From: Linepithema humile
Lineage: Eukaryota; Arthropoda; Insecta; Hymenoptera; Formicidae
Reading direction: 5' to 3'
Assembly: GCF_040581485.1 (NCBI RefSeq)
Contig: NW_027124989.1
Coordinates: 60,001-124,000 of the forward strand
DNA length: 64,000 bases
Part shown: piece after piece, positions 1 through 13,699 of the stretch
Layout of the letters: each line of letters begins with the position of its first letter
Position numbering within the stretch: position 1 is the stretch's first letter
Notes under the pieces: generated by a model
Database searches by the model: none
The model's input: the letters and a program-made list of their open reading frames with translations, nothing else
Told to the model about the DNA's origin: nothing
Translations under genes and position numbers: made by a program

Positions 1-3000
1 TAACGTTTTTAATCCGCGCCGTATCAATCCGCGACGACAGTGTCGCTTCTCGATACTTTAAAACGAGCAACAAATTCATTTTCCTATATATTTCGATAGT
101 ACAGAGTCTGTAAATTAATTTGGTACCAAAAACATACGAGCAACAAATTATTTCAACTAATTATAACGTTTTTAATCCGCGCCGTATCAATCCGCGACGA
201 CAGTGTCGCTTCTCGATACTTTAAAACGAGCAACAAATTCAATTTCTTATATATTTCGATAGTACAGAGTCTGTAAATTAATTTGGTACCAATCACATAC
301 GAAAAACAAATTATTTCAATTAATTATAACGTTTTAATCCGCGCCGTATCAATCGGCGACGACAAAGTGTCGCTTCGCGATACTTTAAGACGAGCAACAA
401 ATTTAGTTTCTTATTTTTTTGCATAGTATGTTGTTCATAAATTAATTTGAGACCAGAAACATACGAAGAACAAATTATTTCAACTAATTATAACGTTTTT
501 AATCCGCGCCGTATCAATCCGCGACGACAGTGTCGCTTCTCGATACTTTAAAACGAGCAACAAATTCATTTTCCTATATATTTCGATAGTACAGAGTCTG
601 TAAATTAATTTGGTACCAAAACATACGAGCAACAAATTATTTCAACTAATTATAACGTTTTTAATTCGCGCCGTATCAATCCGCGACGACAGTGTCGCTT
701 CTCGATACTTTAAAACGAGCAACAAATTCAATTTCTTATATATTTCGATAGTACAGAGCCTGTAAATTAATTTGGTACCAAAAACATACAAGCAACAAAT
801 TTTTTTAACTAATTATAACGTTTTTAATTCGCGCCATATCAATCCGCGACGACAGTGTCGCTTCTCGATACTTTAAAACGAGCAACAAATTCAATTTCTT
901 ATATATTTCGATAGTACAGAGTCTGTAAATTAATTTGGTACCAATCACATACGAAAAACAAATTATTTCAATTAATTATAACGTTTTAATCCGCGCCGTA
1001 TCAATCCGCTACGACAAAGTGTCGCTTCTCGATACTTTAAGACGAGCAAGAAATTCAGTTTCTTATTTTTTTGAATAGTATATTGTTCATAAATTAATTT
1101 GAGACCAGAAACATACGAAGAACAAATTATTTCAACTAATTATAACGTTTTTAATCCGCGCCGTATCAATCCGCGACGACAGTGTCGCTTCTCGATACTT
1201 TAAAACGAGCAACAAATTCATTTTCTTATATATTTCGATAGTACAGAGTCTGTAAATTAATTTGGTACCAAAAACATACGAGCAACAAATTATTTCAACT
1301 AATTATAACGTTTTTAATCCGCGCCGTATCAATCCGCGACGACAGTGTCGCTTCTCGATACTTTAAAACGAGCAACAAATTCAATTTCTTATATATTTCG
1401 ATAGTACAGAGTCTGTAAATTAATTTGGTACCAATCACATACGAAAAACAAATTATTTCAATTAATTATAACGTTTTAATCCGCGCCGTATCAATCTGCT
1501 ACGACAAAATGTCGCTTCTCGATACTTTAAGACGAGCAAGAAATTCAGTTTCTTATTTTCTTGAATAGTATATTGTTCATAAATTAATTTGAGATCAAAA
1601 ACATACGAAGAACAAATTATTTCAACTAATTATAACGTTTTTAATCCGCGCCGTATCAATCCGCGACGACAGTGTCGCTTCTCGATACTTTAAAACGAGC
1701 AACAAATTCATTTTCCTATATATTTCGATAGTACAGAGTCTGTAAATTAATTTGGTACCAAAAACATACGAGCAACAAATTATTTCAACTAATTATAACG
1801 TTTTTAATCCGCGCCGTATCAATCCGCGACGACAGTGTCGCTTCTCGATACTTTAAAACGAGCAACAAATTCAATTTCTTATATATTTCGATAGTACAGA
1901 GTCTGTAAATTAATTTGGTACCAATCACATACGAAAAACAAATTATTTCAATTAATTATAACGTTTTAATCCGCGCCGTATCAATCGGCGACGACAAAGT
2001 GTCGCTTCGCGATACTTTAAGACGAGCAACAAATTTAGTTTCTTATTTTTTTGCATAGTATGTTGTTCATAAATTAATTTGAGACCAGAAACATACGAAG
2101 AACAAATTATTTCAACTAATTATAACGTTTTTAATCCGCGCCGTATCAATCCGCGACGACAGTGTCGCTTCTCGATACTTTAAAACGAGCAACAAATTCA
2201 TTTTCCTATATATTTCGATAGTACAGAGTCTGTAAATTAATTTGGTACCAAAAACATACGAGCAACAAATTATTTCAACTAATTATAACGTTTTTAATCC
2301 GCGCCGTATCAATCCGCGACGACAGTGTCGCTTCTCGATACTTTAAAACGAGCAACAAATTCAATTTCTTATATATTTCGATAGTACAGAGTCTGTAAAT
2401 TAATTTGGTACCAATCACATACGAAAAACAAATTATTTCAATTAATTATAACGTTTTAATCCGCGCCGTATCAATCGGCGACGACAAAGTGTCGCTTCGC
2501 GATACTTTAAGACGAGCAACAAATTTAGTTTCTTATTTTTTTGCATAGTATGTTGTTCATAAATTAATTTGAGACCAGAAACATACGAAGAACAAATTAT
2601 TTCAACTAATTATAACGTTTTTAATCCGCGCCGTATCAATCCGCGACGACAGTGTCGCTTCTCGATACTTTAAAACGAGCAACAAATTCATTTTCCTATA
2701 TATTTCGATAGTACAGAGTCTGTAAATTAATTTGGTACCAAAAACATACGAGCAACAAATTATTTCAACTAATTATAACGTTTTTAATCCGCGCCGTATC
2801 AATCCGCGACGACAGTGTCGCTTCTCGATACTTTAAAACGAGCAACAAATTCATTTTCCTATATATTTCGATAGTGCAGAGTCTGTAAATTAATTTGGTA
2901 CCAAAAACATACGAGCAACAAATTATTTCAACTAATTATAACGTTTTTAATCCGCGCCGTATCAATCCGCGACGACAGTGTCGCTTCTCGATACTTTAAA

Positions 3001-6000
3001 ACAAGCAACAAATTCAATTTCTTATATATTTCGATAGTACAGAGTCTGTAAATTAATTTGGTACCAAGCACATACGAACAACAAATTATATCAATTAATT
3101 ATAACGTTTTAATCCGCGCCGTATCAATCGGCGACGACAAAGTGTCGCTTCGCGATACTTTAAGACGAGCAACAAATTTAGTTTCTTATTTTTTTGCATA
3201 GTATGTTGTTCATAAATTAATTTGAGACCAGAAACATACGAAGAACAAATTATTTCAACTAATTATAACGTTTTTATTCCGCGCCGTATCAATCCGCGAC
3301 GACAGTGTCGCTTCTCGATACTTTAAAACGAGCAACAAATTCATTTTCCTATATATTTCAATAGTACAGAGTCTGTAAATTAATTTGGTACCAAAAACAT
3401 ACGAGCAACAAACTATTTCAACTAATTATAACGTTTTTAATCCGCGCCATATCAATCCGCGACAACAGTGTCGCTTCTCGATACTTTAAAACGAGCAACA
3501 AATTCAATTTCTTATATATTTCGATAGTACAGAGTCTGTAAATTAATTTGGTACCAATCACATACGAAAAACAAATTATTTCAATTAATTATAACGTTTT
3601 AATCCGCGCCGTATCAATCCGCTACGACAAAATGTCGCTTCTCGATACTTTAAGACGAGCAAGAAATTCAGTTTCTTATTTTTTTGAATAGTATATTGTT
3701 CATAAATTAATTTGAGATCAGAAACATACGAAGAACAAATTATTTCAACTAATTATAACGTTTTTAATCCGCGCCGTATCAATCCGCGACGACAGTGTCG
3801 CTTCTCGATACTTTAAAACGAGCAACAAATTTATTTTCCTATATATTTCGATAGTACAGAGTCTGTAAATTAATTTGGTACCAAAAACATACGAGCAACA
3901 AATTATTTCAACTAATTATAACATTTTTAATCCGCGCCGTATCAATCCGCGACGACAGTGTCGCTTCTCGATACTTTAAAACGAGCAACAAATTTAATTT
4001 CTTATATATTTCGATAGTACAGAGCCTGTAAATTAATTTGGTACCAAGCACATACGAACAACAAATTATTTCAATTAATTATAACGTTTTAATCCGCGCC
4101 GTATCAATCGGCGACGACAAAGTGTCGCTTCGCGATACTTTAAGACGAGCAACAAATTTAGTTTCTTATTTTTTTGCATAGTATGTTGTTCATAAATTAA
4201 TTTGAGACCAGAAACATACGAAGAACAAATTATTTCAACTAATTATAACGTTTTTAATCCGCGCCGTATCAATCCGCGACGACAGTGTCGCTTCTCGATA
4301 CTTTAAAACGAGCAACAAATTCATTTTCCTATATATTTCGATAGTACAGTGTCTGTAAATTAATTTGGTACCAAAAACATACGAGCAACAAATTATTTCA
4401 ACTAATTATAAAGTTTTTAATCCGCGCCGTATCAATCCGCGACGACAGTGTCGCTTCTCGATACTTTAAAACGAGCAACAAATTCAATTTTTTATATATT
4501 TCGATAGTACAGAGCCTGTAAATTAATTTGGTACCAAAAACATACAAGCAACAAATTTTTTTAACTAATTATAACGTTTTTAATTCGCGCCATATCAATC
4601 CGCGACGACAGTGTCGCTTCTCGATACTTTAAAACGAGCAACAAATTCAATTTCTTATATATTTCGATAGTACAGAGTCTGTAAATTAATTTGGTACCAA
4701 TCACATACGAAAAACAAATTATTTCAATTAATTATAACGTCTTAATCCGCGCCGTATCAATCCGCTACGACTAAGTGTCGCTTCTCGATACTTTAAGACG
4801 AGCAAGAAATTCAGTTTCTTATTTTTTTGAATAGTATATTGTTCATAAATTAATTTGAGACCAGAAACATACGAAGAACAAATTATTTCAACTAATTATA
4901 ACGTTTTTAATCCGCGCCGTATCAATCCGCGACAACAGTGCCGCTTCTCGATACTTTAAAACGAGCAACAAATTCATTTTCCTATATATTTCGATAGTAC
5001 AGAGTCTGTAAATTAACTTAGTACCAAAAACATACGAGCAACAAATTATTTCAACTAATTATAACGTTTTTAATCCGCGCCGTATCAATCCGCGACGACA
5101 GTGTCGCTTCTCGATACTTTAAAACAAGCAACAAATTCAATTTTTTATATATTTCGATAGTACAGAGTCTGTAAATTAATTTGGTACCAAGCACATGCGA
5201 ACAACAAATTATATCAATTAATTATAACGTTTTAATCCGCGCCGTATCAATCGGCGACGACAAAGTGTCGCTTCGCGATACTTTAATACGAGCAACAAAT
5301 TTAGTTTTTTATTTTTTTGCATAGTATGTTGTTCATAAATTAATTTGAGACCAGAAACATACGAAGAACAAATTATTTCAACTAATTATAACGTTTTTAA
5401 TCCGCGCCGTATCAATCCGCGACGACAGTGTCGCTTCTCGATACTTTAAAACGAGCAACAAATTTAATTTCTTATATATTTCGATAGTACAAAGTCTGTA
5501 AATTAATTTGGTACCAAAAACATACAAGCAACAAATTATTTCAACTAATTATAACGTTTTAATCCGTGCCGTATCAATCCGCGACGACAGTGTCGCTTCT
5601 CGATACTTTAAAACGAGCATCAAATTCAGTTTCTTATATATTTCGATAGTACAGAGTCTGTAGATAAATTTGGTACCAAAAACATACAAGCATCAAATTA
5701 TTTCAACTAATTATAACGTTTTTAATCCGCGCCATATCAATCCGCGACGACAGTGTCGCTTCTCGATACTTTAAAACGAGCAACAAATTCAATTTCTTAT
5801 ATATTTCGATAGTACAGAGTCTGTAAATTAATTTGGTACCAATCACATACGAAAAACAAATTATTTCAATTAATTATAACGTTTTAATTTGCGCCGTAGC
5901 AATCCGCTACGACAAAGTGTCGCTTCTCGATACTTTAAGACGAGCAAGAAATTCAGTTTCTTATTTTTTTGAATAGTATATTGTTCATAAATTAATTTGA

Positions 6001-8988
6001 GATCAGAAACATACGAAGAACAAATTATTTCAAATAATTATAACGTTTTTAATCCGCGCCGTATCAATCCGCGACGACATTGTCGCTTCTCGATACTTTA
6101 AAACGAGCAACAAATTCATTTTCCTATATATTTCGATAGTGCAGAGTCTGTAAATTAATTTGGTACCAAAAACATACGAGCAACAAATTATTTCAACTAA
6201 TTATAAAGTTTTTAATCCGCGCCGTATCAATCCGCGACGACAGTGTCGCTTCTCGATACTTTAAAACGAGCAACAAATTCAATTTTTTATATATTTCGAT
6301 AGTACAGAGCCTGTAAATTAATTTGGTACCAAAAACATACAAGCAACAAATTTTTTTAACTAATTATAACGTTTTTAATTCGCGCCGTATCAATCCGCGA
6401 CGACAGTGTCGCTTCTCGATACTTTAAAACGAGCAACAAATTTAATTTTTTATATATTTCGATAGTACAGAGCCTGTAAATTAATTTGGTACCAAGCACA
6501 TACGAACAACAAATTATTTCAATTAATTATAACGTTTTAATCCGCGCCGTATCAATCGGCGACGACAAAGTGTCGCTTCGCGATACTTTAAGACGAGCAA
6601 CAAATTCAGTTTCTTATTTTTTTGCATAGTATGTTGTTCATAAATTAATTTGAGACCAGAAACATACGAAGAACAAATTATTTCAACTAATTATAACGTT
6701 TTTAATCCGCGCCGTATCAATCCGCGACGACAGTGTCGCTTCTCGATACTTTAAAACGAGCAACAAATTCAATTTCTTATATATTTCGATAGTACAAAGT
6801 CTGTAAATTAATTTGGTACCAAAAACATACGAGCAACAAATTATTTCAACTAATTATAACGTTTTAATTCGCGCCGTATCAATCCGCGACGACAGTGTCG
6901 CTTCTCGATACTTTAAAACGAGCATCAAATTCAGTTTCTTATATATTTCGATAGTACAGAGTCTGTAGATAAATTTGGTACCAAAAACAAACGAGCAACA
7001 AATTATTTCAACTAATTATAACGTTTTTAATCCGCGCCGTATCAATCCGCGACGACAGTGTCGCTTCTCGATACTTTAAAACGAGCAACAAATTCAATTT
7101 CTTATATATTTCGATAGTACAGAGTCTGTAAATTAATTTGGTACCAAGCACATACGAACAACAAATTATTTCAATTAATTATAACGTTTTAATCCGCGCC
7201 GTATCAATCGGCGACGACAAAGTGTCGCTTCGCGATACTTTAAGACGAGCAAGAAATTCAGTTTCTTATTTTTTTGAATAGTATATTGTTCGTAGATTAA
7301 TTTGAGACCAGAAACATACGAAGAACAAATTATTTCAACTAATTATAACGTTTTTTATCCGCGCCGTATCAATCCGCAACGACAGTGACGCTTCTCGATA
7401 CTTTAAAACGAGCAACAAATTCAATTTCTTATATATTTCGATAGTACAGAGTCTGTAAATTAATTTGGTACCAAACACATACGAGAAACAAATTATTTCA
7501 ACTAATTATAACGATTTTAGTCCGCGCCGTATCAATTCGCGACGACAAAGTGTCGCTTCTCGATACTTTAAAACAAGCAACAAATTCAGTTTCTTATTTT
7601 TTTGAATAGTATATTGTTCATAAATTAATTTGAGACCAGAAACATACGAAGAACAAATTATTTCAACTAATTATAACGATTTTAATCCGCGCCGTATCAA
7701 TCCGCGACGACAGTGTCGCTTCTCGATACTTTAAAACGAGCAACAAATTCAGTTTCTTATTTTTTTGAATAGTATATTGTTCATAAATTAATTTGAGACC
7801 AGAAACATACGAAGAACAAATTATTTCAACTAATTATAACGATTTTAATCCGCGCCGTATCAATCCGCGACGACAGTGTCGCTTCTCGATACTTTAAAAC
7901 GAGCAACAAATTCAATTTCTTATATATTTCGATAGTACAGAGTCTGTAAATTAATTTGGTACCAAGCACATACGAACAACAAATTATTTCAATTAATTAT
8001 AACGTTTTAATCCGCGCCGTATCAATCCGCGACGACAAAGTGTCGCTTCTCGATACTTTAAAACGATCAACAAATTCAGTTTCTTATTTTTTTGAATTGT
8101 ATATTGTTCATAAATTAATTTGAGACCAGAAACATACGAAGAACAAATTATTTCAACTAATTATAACGTTTTTAATCCGCGCCGTATCAATCCGCGACGA
8201 CAGTGTCGCTTTTCGATACTTTAAAACGAGCATCAAATTCAGTTTTTTATATATTTTGATAGTACAGAGTCTGTAGATTAATTTGGTACCAAAAGCATAC
8301 GAGCAACAAATTATTTCAACTAATTATAACGTTTTTAATCCGCGCCGTATCAATCCGCGACGACAGTGTCGCTTCTCGATACTTTAAAACGAGCAACAAA
8401 TTCAATTTCTTATATATTTCGATAGTACAGAGCCTGTAAATTAATTTGGTACCAAACACATACGAGCAACAAATTTTTGAACTAATTATAACGTTTTTAA
8501 TCCGCGCCGTATCAATCCGCGACGACAGTGTCGCTTCTCGATATTTTTAAAACGAGCAACAAATTCAATTTCTTATATATTTCGATAGTACAGAGTCTGT
8601 AAATTAATTTGGTACCAAGCACATACGAACAACAAATTATTTCAATTAGTTATAACGTTTTAATCCGCGCCGTATCAATCCGCGACGACAAAGTGTCGCT
8701 TCTCGATACTTTAAGATGAGCAACAAATTCAGTTTCTTATTTTTTTGAATAGTATATTGTTCATAAATTTATTTGAGACCAGAAACATACGAAGAACAAA
8801 TTATTTCAACTAATTATAACGTTATTAATCCGCGCCGTACCAGTCCGCGACGACAAAATGTCGCTTCTCGATACTTTAAAACGAGCAACAAATTCAATTT
8901 CTTATATATTTCGATAGTACAAAGTCTGTAGATTAATTTGGTACCAAAAACATACGAGCAACAAATTATTTCAACTAATTATAACGTT
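1..8988. repeat. Satellite array, 163 bp monomer, 490 bp higher-order repeat
   Basis: About 55 head-to-tail monomers of about 163 bp fill the region from the window edge, so the array continues to the left. Monomers start at 1, 164, 327 and 491, each with TAACGTTTT. At least three monomer types alternate. One has TTCATTTTCCTATATATTTC, one has TTCAATTTCTTATATATTTC and ends in ACCAATCACATACG, and one has GTCGCTTCGCGATAC and TTTTTTTGCATAGTATG. Matching positions recur at 1621, 2111 and 2601, giving a 490 bp trimer unit. A dyad GCGAC-N6/8-GTCGC is kept in nearly all monomers. The organisation resembles pericentromeric or centromeric heterochromatin. No gene is seen inside. Confidence 0.97.
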
Positions 8989-9870
8989 AATAAAACTGGT
9001 TAATAAAAATTCTTTAATATATATTTATAAAAATGGAGAACGTGTGGAATATGGAAACGCGCATAAGCATAGCAATACATATGTTACCGTCTGCGACGAA
9101 GCAACAAATATAGGCCGTTCGAGAATCGCGCAATCGCAATCGAGACGCATCCTGGCAGATGGATTGGACACTAATAGCGAATTATTATATAACAATTAAA
9201 AATGAAATGCAAACAGGCGCACGCTTTCGATTGATTGCGCGATTGTGCGGCTGACAATAACCATAAGCGAACAACGGAAACTTCGAGCCGCTTGACATAA
9301 AATAATTCAGTGCTTAACAAGCCGAAAAAAAGAAACACTAATTATATCTTCACATAAATATCCTATAATATATTCGAAACCAAAGCATTGTAACCTTCTA
9401 GAGGCAAAGAAGAAATAGAAAAGTACCTAATCTTGTATGGTTTAGTTCGACCACTGATTTGTCCGTGTGTGTTCGTTACTAAAATATGTTTCTTTAGTAA
9501 AAAAATTTTGAAAAATTTTTACCAACGTGTTTTAGATTTTCCAGTTTAATGTTCCTCAATCCTTTCTTTGTTATGCAAATTTATATAAAAACAGATGGCA
9601 AATTGTTAATAAAGATTGAAGTTTATCTAACAAATAAAACTAAAATTGTAATTAATGAACGACAATTATTAAAATTAAATATTAGCAAAGAAATATAAGA
9701 TATTTATATGTACCAGTTTTGGCCATTATATTTATAACTATTTAAAAAATTATTTTTTTTATAGTTGGAGATTGAAATGTGTCTAGCCATTGAGACATTT
9801 ATCTTATTACATTTTCTTTTAACAACAATTTAACAAATAAAATTTGAAAAAAATCTTTTAAGATGATGTT
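8989..9870. other. Host AT-rich non-coding DNA next to the satellite
   Basis: The satellite stops abruptly after TAACGTTAATAAAACTGG and unique AT-rich sequence follows. No convincing ORF, tRNA or transposon end is visible. Confidence 0.6.
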
Positions 9871-10190
9871 TCTTATATGCAAGAAACTTCTTCCACTCTC
9901 ACAAAAGAGAATCTTGCTGAGAATCTTTACCTACCCACAGTCATTATCTTTGTCAATAAACTGCAATCTAACTGCCAAAGCAGAAGTTCCAAAGTTTATC
10001 GACAGCAAAAAATAAAAAAAAATATAGAAATAATAAAAAGTTTTTAAATTCTTATATGCAAGGAACATTCGCTCTCGCGGAAAAAATCTTGCTGTTTGCC
10101 CACCCAAAGTTATGTCATTATCTTTGTTATCAATAAACTGCAAACTAACTGCCAAAGCAGAAGTTCCAAACTTTATCGACAGCAAAGAAT
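9871..10190. repeat. Diverged tandem duplication, about 180 bp period
   Basis: Two copies run from about 9871-10008 and 10051-10190. Both begin CTTATATGCAAG and share CAATAAACTGCAA, CTAACTGCCAAAGCAGAAG and TTATCGACAGCAAA. The 84-codon minus-strand ORF across it simply reads through both copies and is not treated as a gene. Confidence 0.75.
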
Positions 10191-10403
10191 TAAAAAAAAG
10201 AAGTGATAAAAATTTTTTAAATCCAAACTATCTGAAAATTCTAATGGAAAATCCTACCTAATAGAAATTCTACCTAACACAAAAACTTATCTATAAAAAA
10301 ATTCTATACCTAGGAGTTCGTAAGAAACTATAAACCAACAAAGTTTAATAAGATTGAATTCTTCGCGGAATCGTTTGTGAGTTTATCGCAGAATCATTTA
10401 GGA

Positions 10404-10518
10404 ATTTTTCGCAAGATGCTTAGCGCAGAGCTCAGCTCAGTTACCGCTATTTACATCTAAAATTCGAGAGGGAGTTTTTCGCAGGACGCTAGCGCAGAGC
10501 TCAGCTCAGTTTCCGCTA
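10404..10518. repeat. Short tandem duplication, about 70 bp period
   Basis: TTTTTCGCA followed by AGCGCAGAGCTCAGCTCAGT and CCGCTA occurs at 10404 and again at 10474 with a few substitutions. Confidence 0.7.
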
Positions 10519-12179
10519 GGCGCGTCTCTCAACCATTAATCAATGGTTGATCGTATCAACGTTATTTCAAGATTCGTGCTCGACCATCATCGATAGAACC
10601 ACGAATATCGAATTTCCGTGCTCAACCATGGGATCAATTAAGCCATAGGACCACGGATGCATGGATAAGCTAGGAAAGATTGCGAGGAAATTGGCGTATA
10701 GCAAAAAATCATACATACAATATATTTAGTAATGGTTAACTGTAATTGCGTTATTTATTAAATAAATCATTTCAAATATGATGTCAATTCTTAAATTATA
10801 TGTTTTTGCAAAACATATGCTTTTTATTTTTAATTTATACTCATTTGCAATAAATGTATATGAATTTTGAATTTCTTTGACTTGCTTTTCTACGCCAATT
10901 TGAACAAAATTTAACCCTGGATATAAAAATGCAAATCACTTACCGTGTTGAAGGAAAAGGAAGAAGGGAACAAATTTGTTGTCATTCATTTTCTCATATA
11001 AAAATATATATAGCAAAATATATAAATAAAAAAAATAAAAATAAAATTTTATTTAAGATTATTATTATATTATTTTTCTCTCTTTTTGTTATTTCCTCAT
11101 ACATAAAAAAATATGAAAAAAATTTAAATAAATATACGAATAAAATTCAATATTATAAAAATAAATATTATATAAAAAATTATATAAAAAAAATTAAATA
11201 GTATATAAAAATTAAATATGATTCAAGTTAATCAAAATATATTGAGATATTCGAAGAGTTCGTAGTAATTTTTATAACAAAATTAAAAGCAATTTTTATA
11301 TGTTTAAGTCCATTTTTATTCAACAATGTATGTATCGTTGTTTTCGGCAACTTTGAGTCATCTCTAACAACAGAGCATACATTAGTGAATAAAAATCGAC
11401 ATATAAACATGTAACGATTGTTTTTAATTTTGTCCTAAAAAAGATCTACAAACTTTACGACTTACTAGCCCAACATATTCGAGTTTGATCTATAAATAAA
11501 TAAATAAAAAAAAGTACATACATGTAATATGAATATCATGAAAAATTATAAATAAAAACTTAAATAAACTTGTGTAAAATTAGTACTTTATTGTACATTA
11601 TTATAAAAGAATTTAAATATGCAATAAACTAGAAAATTTCATGAATTAAAGATAAATGTTTAATCTATTATACAAATAAATAAAAATATATGTATCATAT
11701 TAAAATTAATATTTTTTCATGGTCTTCATATTAAAATTTGGCGTACGTACAGCCTTCTTGGCGTGCAATATACGCTTTAATTTATAATTTTGTATGTGCA
11801 TTATAACGTGCACATATTCCAGGGTTAAATTACGAGCAACTAATCTTAGTCCTAGCCTCTCCATTCTAAAATAATGGATCAAAGAAATAGTTTTATTTCT
11901 TATAATTTTATGTAAAATATTCTTATATATGATTATATTTTTAATATTCTGCTATCGTTCTACTTATTTATAGACCTATTCATAATAAGCCTTGAAATTT
12001 TAACACACTAACAATATTAATTCAAAAGACTATTAGGCCAATACAAGTTGTCCGTGTTCAAATTTATATGTTGAATAATATGAATAATAATATGAATAAT
12101 ATGAAAAATTAAACGGCAAAGTCTGCAAAATGTCTTAAAAGTATATTTATTGTACCATTGTTCGATCCACTATTTTAAT
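10519..12179. other. Host AT-rich non-coding DNA
   Basis: Very AT-rich sequence with long A/T runs. The ORFs at 10929-11201 and 11228-11410 are low-complexity Lys/Ile/Tyr/Asn translations with no family resemblance. I see no gene here. Confidence 0.5.
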
Positions 12180-13690
12180 AAGACAAATTGGACTGACTCA
12201 CCGATCGATGCGCAGCAGCGGAGTTGTTGTTCTGTTGATCTGCAAAGCTGATCTGTAACACAGAAAAGTAAATCGGTTAAAGCTGCATTCAAAATGATTA
12301 ATATTTGTAAAATAATAATTGTGCACATTCAACTTTTTAACTTATTTATTTAAGCAAATATTTAATAAAAAATTTATTGAAAAAAAGGTTAATTATATCA
12401 AAAATTTCTAATAATTAAATATAAATATTAAACATTACAAATATTTCATTAAATATTTCTAATATTTTGTGCGCATTTTGCAAATAATAAATAACAAATA
12501 ATTACTTACTTTAAAGTTGCTCCACCGGCGCCCGATGCTCCTCCTGAGCCTCCTCCTTCTCTCAGTGGTCCTTCGAAGCACTCACATTGAATCTCACGCG
12601 TTCGCGGCGCATGCATTGCTCGCATGCGTACCTGAATACGAAAATCGCGCGATACTTAAAACGGCACTCCCGACATCACAGGCGAATCGAACCGAATTGT
12701 CCAAGCTGTGACGTTACGCGCGAATTCCGTCCGCGTTTCAGACGACCACATTTACCAATTGGGGCACGATTCTCTCAAAACAGAAGGCAAAGATAAGCTC
12801 GAAGAAGATGAGGTGATTAGTCATCCAATCAACCGACTAGATACAAGACATCTGAAAAGCAATCGGTAGCGTTTGACTAACTCCGGTAGCCGTCCTCGAC
12901 TACCTTCGACAGTCCGGCTATCTGTACAACTAGCGCGCTGCACGTAGAACCGAAGATTGCCCTGCCGTAGTGGAGATTTTATGATTGAAACCGACCTTTC
13001 CCTCCCCCGAGCCAAGCCTAAAGTCAAAAAAAATCGTGTCTCAATATTTGTCATACAGCAAAAATGCGTTCATCTATAGATTCGCTATAACTCTCGGCAT
13101 TAACGGCACTCCCGACGCGCATTTTGTTACACTATACGACGGAACGAATATATTTTGTAGCACCGATTACGCGCACAAAGTTGATCTGTAAAATAAAAAA
13201 ATAAATGCAGATTAGTGTTTGAAATAATTATAAATTAATATTTATAAAATAATTACTGCGCACATTAAACTTTATATTCGTTTATTTATGCATACGTCTA
13301 AACAAAGAATTAAAATTTTCAAAAATATATTTTTTGAATAAAGAAAAAAGTTTAATTAGTTGAATAATAATAAATATGTAAAATATTTCTAAGAATAGTG
13401 AATATCAACTATTGTAAATATTTTACTATATATTTAAAGTATTTTAAATATTTTATGTGCGCTACATTATATTAATATTTTATATGCAATATTTTATGCA
13501 AATAAGAAATAAGAAATAAATGATTAATTACGCAAACGTTGTCCCCCCGCGCTCGATGCTCTTCCTGAGTCCCCTCCTCTTCTCAGTTCTCGCAGTCCAA
13601 GGCACTCACTCGCGTTCGCGTCGCGTATATGAAAATCGCCCGATATTTTAAACGAGATTCCCGACGTGTACTTTGTCATTTTAAGACAAA
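12180..13690. repeat. Diverged host duplication with shared splice-acceptor-like sites
   Basis: Two related blocks of 0.5-0.6 kb follow one another at about 12180-12710 and 13140-13690. Shared words include GATCTGTAA (12251 and 13183), AATAATTnnTGCGCACATT-like text, CGATGCTCnTCCTGAG (12533 and 13552) and CGATACTTAAAACG against CGATATTTTAAACGAG. The copies differ by many substitutions and indels, so the duplication is old. The GC-richer parts could be pieces of a host gene or of a dispersed repeat. I cannot identify the parent. Confidence 0.5.
12202..12252 (-). other. Possible 51 bp host exon
   Basis: On the minus strand a TTACAG acceptor immediately precedes 12252, and a GTGAGT donor immediately follows 12202. 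The 51 bases between are open in one frame (17 codons, rich in Gln, Asn and Ala). The second copy of the duplicated block keeps the acceptor (TTTTACAG ending at 13186) but not an obvious donor. This is a signal-based guess only. Confidence 0.25.
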
Positions 13691-13699
13691 GATGTAACT

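Noticed and set aside
1..8988. CRISPR-like array of regular repeats
   Set aside because: Repeats are contiguous 163 bp monomers with no unique spacers; the context is eukaryotic satellite DNA.
10929..11201. 90-aa plus-strand ORF
   Set aside because: Low-complexity Lys/Ile/Tyr/Asn translation of AT-rich host DNA, with no motif or start context.
12517..13191. Several overlapping ORFs of 60-77 aa
   Set aside because: Overlapping frames in GC-richer parts of the duplicated host block; none has a domain and they disagree in strand.
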